Virus record (IMG/VR): IMGVR_UViG_3300009551_000075
Coordinates: 1-42,453 of that record
Reading direction: 5' to 3' (one strand)
Source: a virus
Length of the DNA stretch: 42,453 nucleotides
Shown: in pieces, positions 21,177 through 27,945 of the stretch
Layout: each line of letters opens with the position of its first letter
Position numbering within the stretch: position 1 is the stretch's first letter
Notes under the pieces: generated by a model
What the model saw: the letters and a program-made list of their open reading frames with translations, nothing else
Told to the model about the DNA's origin: nothing
Database searches by the model: none
Made by a program: the position numbers and the translations under genes

Positions 21177-21434
21177 TTAATACTCTAAGAAACTTAAAGG
21201 CAAGGTCATGAGCCATTGTTTTCTCTCACCCTTGGGCTCATACACATGCACATCAGTCACTCCTTGTAACTTGTACAAGAGTCTTAGAATAGATAATTCA
21301 TTCCCTAACACATGCAATACATTGGGATAAATCTCTACCCCAACAGGAGATGCTGCAACAGCAGATAGAAATCTAGTCATTTGCTGTTCAGTATATTTTC
21401 TCTTCTGCGTTTGAAAGATCTTTAAGATGTTCAT
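21177..21434 (-). CDS. Hypothetical protein (85 aa)
   Basis: A soluble mixed-structure protein, MNILKIFQTQKRKYTEQQMT at the start and YKLQGVTDVHVYEPKGERKQ later. It is coupled to the gene upstream by an ATGA overlap. It has no SxKTG core. Function not recognised. Confidence 0.65.
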   Translation of the reverse strand: MNILKIFQTQKRKYTEQQMTRFLSAVAASPVGVEIYPNVLHVLGNELSILRLLYKLQGVTDVHVYEPKGERKQWLMTLPLSFLEY

Positions 21435-21655
21435 GATGTTTTATGTGGCTTAGAAATCCAAGCTCTAAAAGCCAACACTCCTGGTTGTATACAATAGGTG
21501 CCTTTGATGTTACGATTTGTATCTTGAGCAAACCACGCATTGCAAGATTCCACATAGTTGATCTTGTAGCAATAAATCTCACTGATCTCTTTCCACTTCT
21601 CTAGGGTCAAGAGATTGCTATAGATTTCACCATTTTGATCAAACTGAATTTTCAT
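21431..21655 (-). CDS. Hypothetical protein (74 aa)
   Basis: A soluble protein with several Tyr/Trp/Cys residues (EISEIYCYKINYVESCNAWF). Both ends overlap neighbours by ATGA. A frame inside it on the same strand (21388-21582) is a shadow. Function not recognised. Confidence 0.65.
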   Translation of the reverse strand: MKIQFDQNGEIYSNLLTLEKWKEISEIYCYKINYVESCNAWFAQDTNRNIKGTYCIQPGVLAFRAWISKPHKTS

Positions 21656-21933
21656 TTGTGCAACAACTCATGTAAACGGACCAATGTGCGATCTTGATTC
21701 TTGAATGTCAAAGCTTTAGCCACTGCTACCATTCCATTTGAAATGTCAGTGAAACGAACCAACTCACTCTTAGGAGTGGATTTCCTCATCTCACTTCCCT
21801 GTTGAGTGGCCATGGCGCACTCTGTGTAGTAATTGAACTTTTTGCTCAACCATTGCAACTCAGTGCGCACTCGATCTAATTCACTCTCCAGAGCAGCAAT
21901 CTTGGCAGTTTGTTCACTCATTCCAGTTACCAT
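21652..21933 (-). CDS. Coiled-coil protein (93 aa)
   Basis: Residues 8-32 (QTAKIAALESELDRVRTELQ) form a clear coiled coil; the remainder is helical. The start ATG 21933 has GGAG eight bases upstream and lies behind the promoter at 21964-21991; the longer frame to 21978 would begin upstream of the expected transcript start. It heads the unit 21933-19839. Function not recognised. Confidence 0.65.
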   Translation of the reverse strand: MVTGMSEQTAKIAALESELDRVRTELQWLSKKFNYYTECAMATQQGSEMRKSTPKSELVRFTDISNGMVAVAKALTFKNQDRTLVRLHELLHK

Positions 21934-21963
21934 GATATCTCTCCACAGAATTAGATTGAATGT

Positions 21964-21991
21964 ATAATATAGCAACAATTACAAAAGTAAA
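21964..21991 (-). promoter_or_regulatory. Early promoter TTTACT-16-TATTAT
   Basis: TTTACT (21991-21986) continues as TTTGTAATTGTT; the -10 is TATTAT (21969-21964). Confidence 0.65.
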
Positions 21992-22010
21992 GGGACAGAA
22001 CGTGAACTCG

Positions 22011-22301
22011 TTAACTGTTTAGAATGATAAGTTGCCAAGGTCGTAATGATGGATATAATGTGATGGTCTCTGTTAGAGGATGATAGATCCAAAGTTGTGT
22101 GGTGTAATTTGTGAAATTCTCTAAATGAGTGTGATACTTAAACAGCGCAATAGCGCCTGTTCTGTGTGATATAAGTTTGATAAATTCCGGAACATCCCAT
22201 TCTGCTGAGAATGCACTTTTAGTGCAAACAAACTCTTTAGATTGGTGAGAAACATGTCCCAAAAATCTACTATTCAAAGTAAACATAAGATGTCTATTCA
22301 T
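22011..22301 (-). CDS. SxKTG-family paralogue 6 (96 aa)
   Basis: The core is SHRTGAIALF (45-54), with KEFVCTKSAF upstream, LWIYHP (about 69-74) and YPSLRPWQLIILN at the end. The start overlaps the upstream stop by 8 bases in AATGAATAG. It is the last gene of its array block and precedes the promoter at 21964-21991. Function unknown. Confidence 0.78.
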   Translation of the reverse strand: MNRHLMFTLNSRFLGHVSHQSKEFVCTKSAFSAEWDVPEFIKLISHRTGAIALFKYHTHLENFTNYTTQLWIYHPLTETITLYPSLRPWQLIILNS

Positions 22302-22638
22302 TTAAGACCAATAGTTTCCAGTTTACCATGTCTAGATCTACTCTAGGATCTATCATATCATCAGAAGGAACAAACATCCAAAAGCAGATTACTCCATCTC
22401 TATCCAATTCAGGAAACTTGTAAACAAATTCTACCACAAAGCCAGTTTTGTGAGAAACTAATCTGATAGTCTTTGGAAAATCCCATGATGCAGAACCAGA
22501 ATGTTGTTTCAACTTACTCATCAACAAATAGAAATATTTGTTTCCTTTTTCAATTCTAAACAAATCAGTAGAACTGATGTAAACTAAATCTTTGAGTAAC
22601 ATTGAATGTATTGAAGATGGTATTGTCATATCATTCAT
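22294..22638 (-). CDS. SxKTG-family paralogue 7 (114 aa)
   Basis: It shows the family features most clearly: SSTDLFRIEKGNKYFYLLMS, then FPKTIRLVSHKTGFVVEFVY (54-73), FWMFVPS and VNWKLLVLNE. The N-terminal extension of about 20 residues is longer than in other members. Both ends overlap neighbours by 8 bases in AATGAA codon pairs. Function unknown. Confidence 0.8.
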   Translation of the reverse strand: MNDMTIPSSIHSMLLKDLVYISSTDLFRIEKGNKYFYLLMSKLKQHSGSASWDFPKTIRLVSHKTGFVVEFVYKFPELDRDGVICFWMFVPSDDMIDPRVDLDMVNWKLLVLNE

Positions 22639-22909
22639 TCAACAATTGCAATGTCCAGCCTGGTAGAATCTTGTTGGTGTAATTCCAGCAAAGTATCTCA
22701 TTGTATTGATTATCTACTTCACAATCATAGTAGAACTCTATCATTCTAGAGGTTCTTTTAGAAATCAAATGAATCTCTTCAGGAATCTGTGTGGGGAATG
22801 TTTTCTCTGAACCACCAGGAAAGACGCTCACTCTTGCAATGAACACCTTGTTATGATGATCAATCTGTTTAAGATACTCAGATGAAATGATGGCTAATTT
22901 GTTCTTCAT
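22631..22909 (-). CDS. SxKTG-family paralogue 8 (92 aa)
   Basis: The core is diverged to SKRTSRMIEFYY (50-61), preceded by KVFIARVSVF and IPEEIHLI, and it ends LPGWTLQLLNE. The ATG abuts the stop of the gene upstream. Function unknown. Confidence 0.78.
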   Translation of the reverse strand: MKNKLAIISSEYLKQIDHHNKVFIARVSVFPGGSEKTFPTQIPEEIHLISKRTSRMIEFYYDCEVDNQYNEILCWNYTNKILPGWTLQLLNE

Positions 22910-23200
22910 CTATCTATTCCAAATCTTTAGTTCCCATCCAGGAAGAATAGAGTATGGTCTAGATCTATAGAGAATATAATCTATTTCTTCTTTTTGAGTT
23001 TTCTTTGATATTTTCAATATTATTGACTCAAAATAGAATTCTAGAATTTGTTCCGTCTTGTTAGACACCAAATTTATTACTATAGATGGATCTACAAACC
23101 AATGCATGTTAGCTGCTAGTTTGCTTCTGTCTGTGATGAATAATTTCTCATCATGATAGATAGCAATCAGTTCAGATGTTAGAATGTTCATCTCAAACAT
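22910..23200 (-). CDS. SxKTG-family paralogue 9 (96 aa)
   Basis: KLFITDRSKL (19-28) leads to INLVSNKTEQILEFYF (42-57) and ends LPGWELKIWNR. An insertion rich in Lys and Ile lies between the core and the end. The start is one base after the upstream stop. Function unknown. Confidence 0.78.
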   Translation of the reverse strand: MFEMNILTSELIAIYHDEKLFITDRSKLAANMHWFVDPSIVINLVSNKTEQILEFYFESIILKISKKTQKEEIDYILYRSRPYSILPGWELKIWNR

Positions 23201-23201
23201 C

Positions 23202-23540
23202 TCAAGATTTCAAGATCTTCAAACAATATTTCTTAAGTTCAGGATATTTCTCTTCATGTCTAGGAATGGGTCTATAGACAGACCAATTAGCAACACTGTG
23301 AGATTCCATTTTAGAGAAAATAGCCCGCATGCCTGTCTTGGCACTCTCTAGTTCTACAAAATGAGGGAACACGTCATCATCCACAAAATCATTTAGATGA
23401 CCTGTGAACAGTTTGATCTTTGCATCATGTATCAATTTAGATGTCAGAACAACCATAGATGCAGCTGATTTTAGAGATTCTGCAAAATCATCTTCTTCCT
23501 CAGAACCTATATCTATGTTGGCTGAATCTATAGTTTTCAT
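23202..23540 (-). CDS. SxKTG-family paralogue 10 (112 aa)
   Basis: An acidic N-terminal extension (IDIGSEEEDDFAESL) precedes KIKLFTGHL, then FVELESAKTGMRAIF (61-75), WSVYRPIPR and YPELKKYCLKILKS. Its start overlaps the upstream gene by 4 bases (ATGA). Function unknown. Confidence 0.78.
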   Translation of the reverse strand: MKTIDSANIDIGSEEEDDFAESLKSAASMVVLTSKLIHDAKIKLFTGHLNDFVDDDVFPHFVELESAKTGMRAIFSKMESHSVANWSVYRPIPRHEEKYPELKKYCLKILKS

Positions 23541-23869
23541 GATTTCTCAATCTCCAATCTCCAATCACTCATGTGAGGAGCTGTACATATTACAAGATCT
23601 TTATCAAATGGCACAAAGACCCATTTCCTCGTATTTTGTAAATCATAAGGATGTCTCGCAAACAAAGTCTCATGATAGTAGAATGTGATAATTTGAAGAG
23701 TCCTCATAGATTGTAATTGAATCATCAAGACTTCATCTAATTGAGAAGGAAGAATCTTGAGTCTAGATAAACTAGACAAAAACAATTTCTCCTCATGGGA
23801 TATGGTAAATTGGATGGTCGATAATGCCCATGTAGATTGTTTCTCAAAATTATCCTTTGCCTTGATCAT
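23537..23869 (-). CDS. SxKTG-family paralogue 11, divergent (110 aa)
   Basis: The overall layout is kept (HEEKLFLSSLSRL at 25-37, KWVFVPF and SDWRLEIEKS near the end), but the core has become QSMRTLQIITFYY (53-65). It is the first gene of the minus-strand array, next to 23872. Function unknown. Confidence 0.72.
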   Translation of the reverse strand: MIKAKDNFEKQSTWALSTIQFTISHEEKLFLSSLSRLKILPSQLDEVLMIQLQSMRTLQIITFYYHETLFARHPYDLQNTRKWVFVPFDKDLVICTAPHMSDWRLEIEKS

Positions 23870-23871
23870 GA

Positions 23872-24045
23872 TTACAAAATGTCTAACTTTCTCTTCACAG
23901 ATTGAGCCAATCTCTCAATCGCATCTAGATAATCCTTGGCTGCTTGTATTTGGGATTGTTGTAAATGACTAACCACCAACTTAACATCTCTTTCAATGTC
24001 TGCTAGTTCATAGGTGATCAAATCATGCAAGTCTTCTGGCGTCAT
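23872..24045 (-). CDS. Small helical protein (57 aa)
   Basis: The start ATG 24045 (MTPEDLHDLITYELADIERD) has AGGAGA at good spacing and overlaps the upstream stop as ATGA; a longer frame to 24081 would include this RBS as codons. The protein is a helical, probably oligomeric peptide (VSHLQQSQIQAAKDYLDAIE). Function not recognised. Confidence 0.65.
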   Translation of the reverse strand: MTPEDLHDLITYELADIERDVKLVVSHLQQSQIQAAKDYLDAIERLAQSVKRKLDIL

Positions 24046-24287
24046 GAACAATCTCCTGTGTTGTACTTGCTCTTCAACCAATCATTCCCACGAGACCATG
24101 CGCCCATGAGATAGAATGGAAAGAACACCACAAAGAAAAATATGGCTCCCATCCAGAATCCCATCCAACCACCATTTCCTGCACCTGCTACACCACCTGT
24201 CAAAATCAAGATGCACAGGAAATCTGTTCCTGGATGAGGACCATAGCCTGGGAGATCTTTAAGACCAAGATGTATTTTCTTGAACAC
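24042..24287 (-). CDS. Membrane protein with Gly-rich hairpin (81 aa)
   Basis: Two hydrophobic segments are visible, around 22-35 (DFLCILILTGGVAGAG) and 40-62 (WMGFWMGAIFFFVVFFPFYL), then a short polar tail. Holin-like in shape, but nothing specific supports that. Its stop overlaps the next start (ATGA). Function not recognised. Confidence 0.65.
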   Translation of the reverse strand: MFKKIHLGLKDLPGYGPHPGTDFLCILILTGGVAGAGNGGWMGFWMGAIFFFVVFFPFYLMGAWSRGNDWLKSKYNTGDCS

Positions 24288-24307
24288 AATTGTTTCCTCT
24301 AAATGTC

Positions 24308-24853
24308 TTACAATGGTTTCTTCATCTTTCTAGTGGGAAATTGATTGAACACTTTCCCAAGCTTGCTGACATTCACTATCATCTGAGTCTTCCATGTTTC
24401 CTGAATTCCATCTTCTTTGGTGACATGCAGGAAAGAGTAATCCCAAACATGAGAACCTTCTAATGTGGCCGAAGTCACTGGACCAATCTTTACATTGAGT
24501 TTCTGTACAAATGCCAAATATTGTGCTGCAGCATTCTCTTTGGTTTCCTTAATGAAATGTTGACATTTCACAGGATTTATTGTGCAACGATGAATAACCC
24601 CAGGAATGTTAGATCGAGTTGATTCACACCAACTAACTAATGATTGCACTAAGTGATATCTAGCTAAAGCTAAGTTATAGGCAATGCCAGAAAGACCTGA
24701 GCTATAGGAAGGATAAGGTGCAATCTTTCTATCCTGCCAATCATTAGCCTCTAATTCCTTACGTATATTTTCAATAGTAGCTAAAGCATACTCTTCAGCA
24801 TGTTTGATAGCCTGTTCTTTGAGAGGTAAAACTGCTTGTTCAATAAGATTCAT
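24308..24853 (-). CDS. Conserved phage hypothetical (181 aa)
   Basis: A soluble protein with a helical N-terminal half (KEQAIKHAEEYALATIENIR; SGIAYNLALARYHLVQSLVS) and a C-terminal block, GSHVWDYSFLHVTKEDGIQE then TWKTQMIVNVSKLGKVFNQF, that I recognise as conserved among phage and bacterial hypotheticals of unknown role. A GGGAGAG RBS and the early promoter at 24884-24912 lie upstream. Confidence 0.7.
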   Translation of the reverse strand: MNLIEQAVLPLKEQAIKHAEEYALATIENIRKELEANDWQDRKIAPYPSYSSGLSGIAYNLALARYHLVQSLVSWCESTRSNIPGVIHRCTINPVKCQHFIKETKENAAAQYLAFVQKLNVKIGPVTSATLEGSHVWDYSFLHVTKEDGIQETWKTQMIVNVSKLGKVFNQFPTRKMKKPL

Positions 24854-24883
24854 GTGAAGAACTCTCCCAATATTGATAAGAAG

Positions 24884-24912
24884 AGTATACCTTCTAACAA
24901 TTACAAAAGCTA
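24884..24912 (-). promoter_or_regulatory. Early promoter TAGCTT-17-TATACT
   Basis: TAGCTT (24912-24907) continues as TTGTAATTGTT; the -10 is TATACT (24889-24884), about 30 bases before ATG 24853. Confidence 0.7.
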
Positions 24913-24917
24913 GTCTC

Positions 24918-25115
24918 TCACATCTTAAAAAGAATATCTTTCTTCTTTACAAGAGTTTTCCAACCAAAGAAATTCGTGAAGAGGATAGTTGTCTTGGTTT
25001 CTTCTACAATATCCTTCTGTTCATAGATCTTCTGTCTTTTCAATTGTACAACATCCCTTGATCCATCTTTGAAGATGTTGGTGACAGTCTTACCTTCTTT
25101 GATGAGATAAATCAT
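24918..25115 (-). CDS. Hypothetical protein (65 aa)
   Basis: A basic beta-rich protein (MIYLIKEGKTVTNIFKDGSR, later ILFTNFFGWKTLVKKKDI). The ATG abuts the stop of the membrane gene upstream. Its stop lies five bases before the TAGCTT promoter box of the next unit. Function not recognised. Confidence 0.6.
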   Translation of the reverse strand: MIYLIKEGKTVTNIFKDGSRDVVQLKRQKIYEQKDIVEETKTTILFTNFFGWKTLVKKKDILFKM

Positions 25116-25307
25116 TTAGATCTTGGTTCTATGAAACTTGAACCATCTCACATACCCAATCTGTGTGCCACCTTTCTTGATGGTGACCTTGGCTTCTACA
25201 AGCCAAAACAATCCTCCCATCAACATTGTTGATAGCATTGCGAACAAACTAAACCAAATGGGCCAGGTAAGTGCCAAAAGAACCGCAAGAAGTGTCCAGA
25301 GAATCAT
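25116..25307 (-). CDS. Two-helix membrane protein (63 aa)
   Basis: Hydrophobic from residue 2 to about 36 (MILWTLLAVLLALTWPIWFS, then MLMGGLFWLV), followed by a basic tail (KKGGTQIGYVRWFKFHRTK) that should stay cytoplasmic. Neighbours abut on both sides. Function not recognised. Confidence 0.65.
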   Translation of the reverse strand: MILWTLLAVLLALTWPIWFSLFAMLSTMLMGGLFWLVEAKVTIKKGGTQIGYVRWFKFHRTKI

Positions 25308-25310
25308 GAT

Positions 25311-25655
25311 CTAATTTCCTCTTAAGTGATTGACAATATCACATGCAGCCATGTTGAAACCAGTTGACCAAGAACCTTCTTTAGAAGATTCTACTAGTTT
25401 GTAAAGTAGATGGTTGATGTTCTCATCATCTCTTACAAATTTGGCAAGATGTCTATAACATTCAAATGCCAGATCTTTCATGAAGATGGTCACCAGATGT
25501 TCTGGCATCTTGTTTTCTTTCATGATCCATTCAGTGTGTTGACGAATAGGTTCATCACCTATTGAACCTTCTTTCTCAAATTTCTCATAGCTAGAAATGA
25601 TTGAGAGAATGACATCAATCTTTAATTTCTGAATATAATCTTGATAGATATTCAT
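25311..25655 (-). CDS. Hypothetical helical protein (114 aa)
   Basis: A soluble helical protein (MNIYQDYIQKLKIDVILSII; MKDLAFECYRHLAKFVRDDE) ending in WSTGFNMAACDIVNHLRGN. The RBS is weak (AAAGAAA). Similar helical hypotheticals occur in T4-like phages. Function not recognised. Confidence 0.65.
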   Translation of the reverse strand: MNIYQDYIQKLKIDVILSIISSYEKFEKEGSIGDEPIRQHTEWIMKENKMPEHLVTIFMKDLAFECYRHLAKFVRDDENINHLLYKLVESSKEGSWSTGFNMAACDIVNHLRGN

Positions 25656-25663
25656 TTGTTTCT

Positions 25664-25888
25664 TTAAATGAAAGTGGTTGCAACATCTTTTGAATGAGTC
25701 AACAATCTCTGTTGTCTCTTCAGTTCCTCATTCTCTTTCACCAATTCAGCTGCGCGATCTAACAGTTCCTGCCAAAGATGTGGCATTGAAGTGGTGAATC
25801 CCAGAGCATCTTTCATCTCTAGATAACGCATCTTCATCTGATCTTTCTGAGACTGCAACTCTGCTTTCAACATCTCTAATTCACTCAT
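25664..25888 (-). CDS. Coiled-coil protein (74 aa)
   Basis: The protein is two helices with heptads (MSELEMLKAELQSQKDQMKM and LLDRAAELVKENEELKRQQR). ATG 25888 has AAAGGAG at seven bases and lies behind a clear promoter; the longer frame to 25972 would start upstream of that promoter. Function not recognised. Confidence 0.65.
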   Translation of the reverse strand: MSELEMLKAELQSQKDQMKMRYLEMKDALGFTTSMPHLWQELLDRAAELVKENEELKRQQRLLTHSKDVATTFI

Positions 25889-25927
25889 AATAATTCTCCT
25901 TTGTAAATGTTCCATTGACTCAATAGT

Positions 25928-25956
25928 ATTATAATGGTTTACAATTACAAAAGCTA
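25928..25956 (-). promoter_or_regulatory. Early promoter TAGCTT-17-TATAAT
   Basis: TAGCTT (25956-25951) continues as TTGTAATTGT; the -10 is a consensus TATAAT (25933-25928). The T of the TAG stop of the upstream gene begins the -35 box. Confidence 0.75.
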
Positions 25957-26136
25957 GTTGATCAAACTCCATGCATTAGACCATCCTCTCCATGCATGTT
26001 CTGTAGCATCAGATGAATATGTCCTTCCAGGAATAGTGCTCAGCTCAAAATGATAACCTTGTTTCTCTCCCCAGAATCGGAAAGCATTTTGCATCTGTTC
26101 TAATTGATGCATTCTTTCAGAAAGTGTCATGCCCAT
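25954..26136 (-). CDS. Hypothetical protein (60 aa)
   Basis: A small soluble protein with a helical N-terminus (MTLSERMHQLEQMQNAFRFW) and an aromatic C-terminus (HAWRGWSNAWSLIN). Two starts are possible: ATG 26136 (3 bases after AGGAG) and ATG 26130 (9 bases). A TAGCTTTTGTAAT element lies upstream at 26156-26168 but lacks a matching -10. Function not recognised. Confidence 0.55.
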   Translation of the reverse strand: MGMTLSERMHQLEQMQNAFRFWGEKQGYHFELSTIPGRTYSSDATEHAWRGWSNAWSLIN

Positions 26137-26176
26137 TATCTCCTACAATATATCTATTACAAAAGCTAGTGGTAGT

Positions 26177-26602
26177 TCAAATCTTGTCAGAAAAACTAGG
26201 ATGCCAGAAATGATCTAGTTCACCATCAAAGATCTGATTGAGAGTGTTTCTCACAATCTCACTCATAAGATTTCCATGGATCTTTTGTAGAACCACTTTG
26301 TCTGAGTCATTTATAGGTGTGACCACTACATCAAATAGATTGTCGATCTTAGGATCAAAATACTCAAAATTCTTCATGTCCTTGTCTGATAGATCTTTTT
26401 GATATGTCTGCAAGAACTCTGAAAGTTTCCAATTGATCATGGGTTCCAAGAGATCATTGGTTGTCTTGCAATGTTCCAACCACAATTCAGGAATTTCAAT
26501 TTTGGGCCTAACAGACTTGATGTGTCCTATATTATCAGTTGCAATCTCCTGAGTGGCTCTGAGGAGAACAGGAAGATCTTTCAAGAATTTGATGCGACGC
26601 AT
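26177..26602 (-). CDS. Hypothetical protein (141 aa)
   Basis: The start ATG 26602 (MRRIKFLKDLPVLLRATQEI) has AAGGAG seven bases upstream. The protein is helical with an acidic middle (YQKDLSDKDMKNFEYFDPKI) and ends FDGELDHFWHPSFSDKI. It begins four bases after the stop of the upstream gene. Function not recognised. Confidence 0.65.
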   Translation of the reverse strand: MRRIKFLKDLPVLLRATQEIATDNIGHIKSVRPKIEIPELWLEHCKTTNDLLEPMINWKLSEFLQTYQKDLSDKDMKNFEYFDPKIDNLFDVVVTPINDSDKVVLQKIHGNLMSEIVRNTLNQIFDGELDHFWHPSFSDKI

Positions 26603-26606
26603 ATAA

Positions 26607-26954
26607 TTACTCCTTCCAAATTCTTCTTTCGTAATGTAGATTAGCTTCTCTAAGAGAGCATCCAAATATAGAACGAATTAGTTGCATCCCAGTAAACTTT
26701 AATCCAAGATTATATAATCTTTCAAGTTCAGTCTTTTGTTCAGGTGTCAACAATGCACTCTTCTCACTACCAGTAGCTGATTGCGGAGTATTCAATTTAA
26801 CAATAAGCATTTCAATCGCTTTCTGGATCATGATACCAGTGTCTTTTGCAGTTTGAATTGTAGCAGGTGTGCAATCATGGGTATCAAGCAATCTAAATGC
26901 TGATGCCATGCCATAAATCGAAGCTAGTTCACTCTTAAGCTCTTTTGTGTTCAT
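26607..26954 (-). CDS. Hypothetical helical protein (115 aa)
   Basis: Helical throughout, with MNTKELKSELASIYGMASAF at the start and a C-terminal GLKFTGMQLIRSIFGCSLRE that looks like a helix-turn-helix pair, which could bind DNA (weak). Its promoter lies at 26982-27010. Function not recognised. Confidence 0.6.
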   Translation of the reverse strand: MNTKELKSELASIYGMASAFRLLDTHDCTPATIQTAKDTGIMIQKAIEMLIVKLNTPQSATGSEKSALLTPEQKTELERLYNLGLKFTGMQLIRSIFGCSLREANLHYERRIWKE

Positions 26955-26981
26955 ATCATGAACTTCTCATAGAACGAAAAT

Positions 26982-27010
26982 AGTATAGCACCAGACAAAC
27001 CAATTCAAAA
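26982..27010 (-). promoter_or_regulatory. Early-type promoter, -10 TATACT
   Basis: TATACT (26987-26982) about 28 bases before ATG 26954, with TTTTGA at a 17-base spacing. The upstream sequence TAGCTTTTGAATTG is a variant of the shared early-promoter element. Confidence 0.5.
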
Positions 27011-27052
27011 GCTAATGTCAATGCTAGAATCAAAGCAGTTAATTAAGACATG

Positions 27053-27232
27053 TTAGATCTTGAGCTCCGGGTTCAATTTGGTGTTGACATAGCGAACTTC
27101 ATAGAAACGAAATTCATTGGTAGCTAGTTCTCTAGAGAACTTTTTCATGTCTTTGGTGATTCTTGTGGACTCACCATAGATATTCCAAGGTTTCTGTTCT
27201 ATTGAACTCTCACGATATTGCATCTGAATCAT
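27053..27232 (-). CDS. Hypothetical protein (59 aa)
   Basis: The frame MIQMQYRESSIEQKPWNIYG continues through ESTRITKDMKKFSREL to a C-terminal FYEVRYVNTKLNPELKI. GGAG lies eight to nine bases upstream of the ATG, and it starts four bases after the stop of the gene at 27237, so it is very likely real. Function not recognised. Confidence 0.65.
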   Translation of the reverse strand: MIQMQYRESSIEQKPWNIYGESTRITKDMKKFSRELATNEFRFYEVRYVNTKLNPELKI

Positions 27233-27236
27233 GATC

Positions 27237-27467
27237 TTATCTCCAAAATGAGAATCTAATGTAAGTCTTCACCTGAGTGAAAGCTTCTATTTGGGACATG
27301 TCAATCCATTTCAAATGTTCTGCATTTGAAGTACCAGACCAATCTAAGGAAGTAACTTTGTTGTGTTGATAGTTTACTTCAAATTTCTTAAGTTTGTCTA
27401 AGACAATCACATTTCCAGATTTCAAGAAGATTTTGATCTTGAACAATCGAACAAATGGCCACAACAT
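27237..27467 (-). CDS. Hypothetical basic beta-rich protein (76 aa)
   Basis: The start ATG 27467 (MLWPFVRLFKIKIFLKSGNV) has TTGGAG upstream and lies behind the promoter at 27500-27527; a longer frame to 27497 would begin before the transcript. The pattern of alternating hydrophobic residues suggests a small beta protein. Function not recognised. Confidence 0.6.
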   Translation of the reverse strand: MLWPFVRLFKIKIFLKSGNVIVLDKLKKFEVNYQHNKVTSLDWSGTSNAEHLKWIDMSQIEAFTQVKTYIRFSFWR

Positions 27468-27499
27468 GATCTCATCTCCAAGCTTGTTAAGTGTCAACC

Positions 27500-27527
27500 A
27501 TTATAATGAGATTTTTGTAAAAGTAAA
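27500..27527 (-). promoter_or_regulatory. Early promoter TTTACT-16-TATAAT
   Basis: TTTACT (27527-27522), continuing as TTTACAAAAA, with consensus -10 TATAAT (27505-27500), 33 bases before ATG 27467. Confidence 0.75.
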
Positions 27528-27786
27528 TGATAGAATTACATTGAGAAACAATCAATTAAGAAATCAAATCAGAATTTGAAGATTGAATTGGAGAAGAAAT
27601 TCAATAGATTTATGTTTGTTCAAACAAGAATCTCAATATCAAGATTATAATTTAACTTATTGAAAATTAAGTAAAATTAACAACTTGTTAGACTAACATC
27701 AATCCCGGATGAATTACATTTCAGGATTCAATAGTGAATAACATTTATAATACTTACCTTATTTTTCGTTAAGGTAAATAACATCC
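27528..27786. other. AT-rich gap without a gene
   Basis: About 320 bases separate the ATG at 27467 from the stop at 27787. Apart from the promoter at 27500-27527 and the stem-loop at 27754-27777 I see nothing coding on either strand. TATAAT occurs again on the minus strand near 27650 without a convincing -35. Confidence 0.5.
27754..27777 (-). terminator. Stem-loop after the DUF1328 gene
   Basis: TTACCTTA pairs with TAAGGTAA around an 8-base loop, 10 bases after the stop. No U-run follows on the minus strand, so it is a weak terminator candidate. Confidence 0.4.
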
Positions 27787-27945
27787 CTAATCTTTCTTCT
27801 CAACCAAGAATGCAATGATGGTCAAGAAGAAATAGATCACAAATAAAATTTGAAAGATCCCTGCAGCTGCACCAACAAGATTACTGAATCCCAGAACTCC
27901 TGAGATTAATGTAATTACAAGAAATGTTAATGTCCAACTCATCAT
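27787..27945 (-). CDS. DUF1328-family small membrane protein (52 aa)
   Basis: The sequence MMSWTLTFLVITLISGVLGF, then SNLVGAAAGIFQILFVIYFF and LTIIAFLVEKKD, fits the bacterial DUF1328 (UPF0391, YtjA-like) family in length, Trp4, the GVLGF turn, the G-A-A-A-G-I motif and the two-helix layout. The family's function is not established; bacterial genes are often stress-linked. GGAGG lies five bases before the ATG. It appears as a single gene between a homing endonuclease and the 27467 unit and was probably acquired from a host. Confidence 0.8.
   Translation of the reverse strand: MMSWTLTFLVITLISGVLGFSNLVGAAAGIFQILFVIYFFLTIIAFLVEKKD

Noticed and set aside
20479-21655. Extending the SxKTG family to the genes at 20122, 20479, 21177 and 21431
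   Set aside because: They lie among the paralogues and are of similar length, but neither the core nor the characteristic C-terminal end can be found in them.
10893-22010. Recurrent GTTAAC sequences near promoters (10893, 13903, 16745, 22010) as an operator
   Set aside because: At 16745 and 22010 the motif is just AGT-TAA-C, a Ser codon plus the stop of the upstream gene, and at 13898-13919 it is part of a terminator stem. There is no consistent site.
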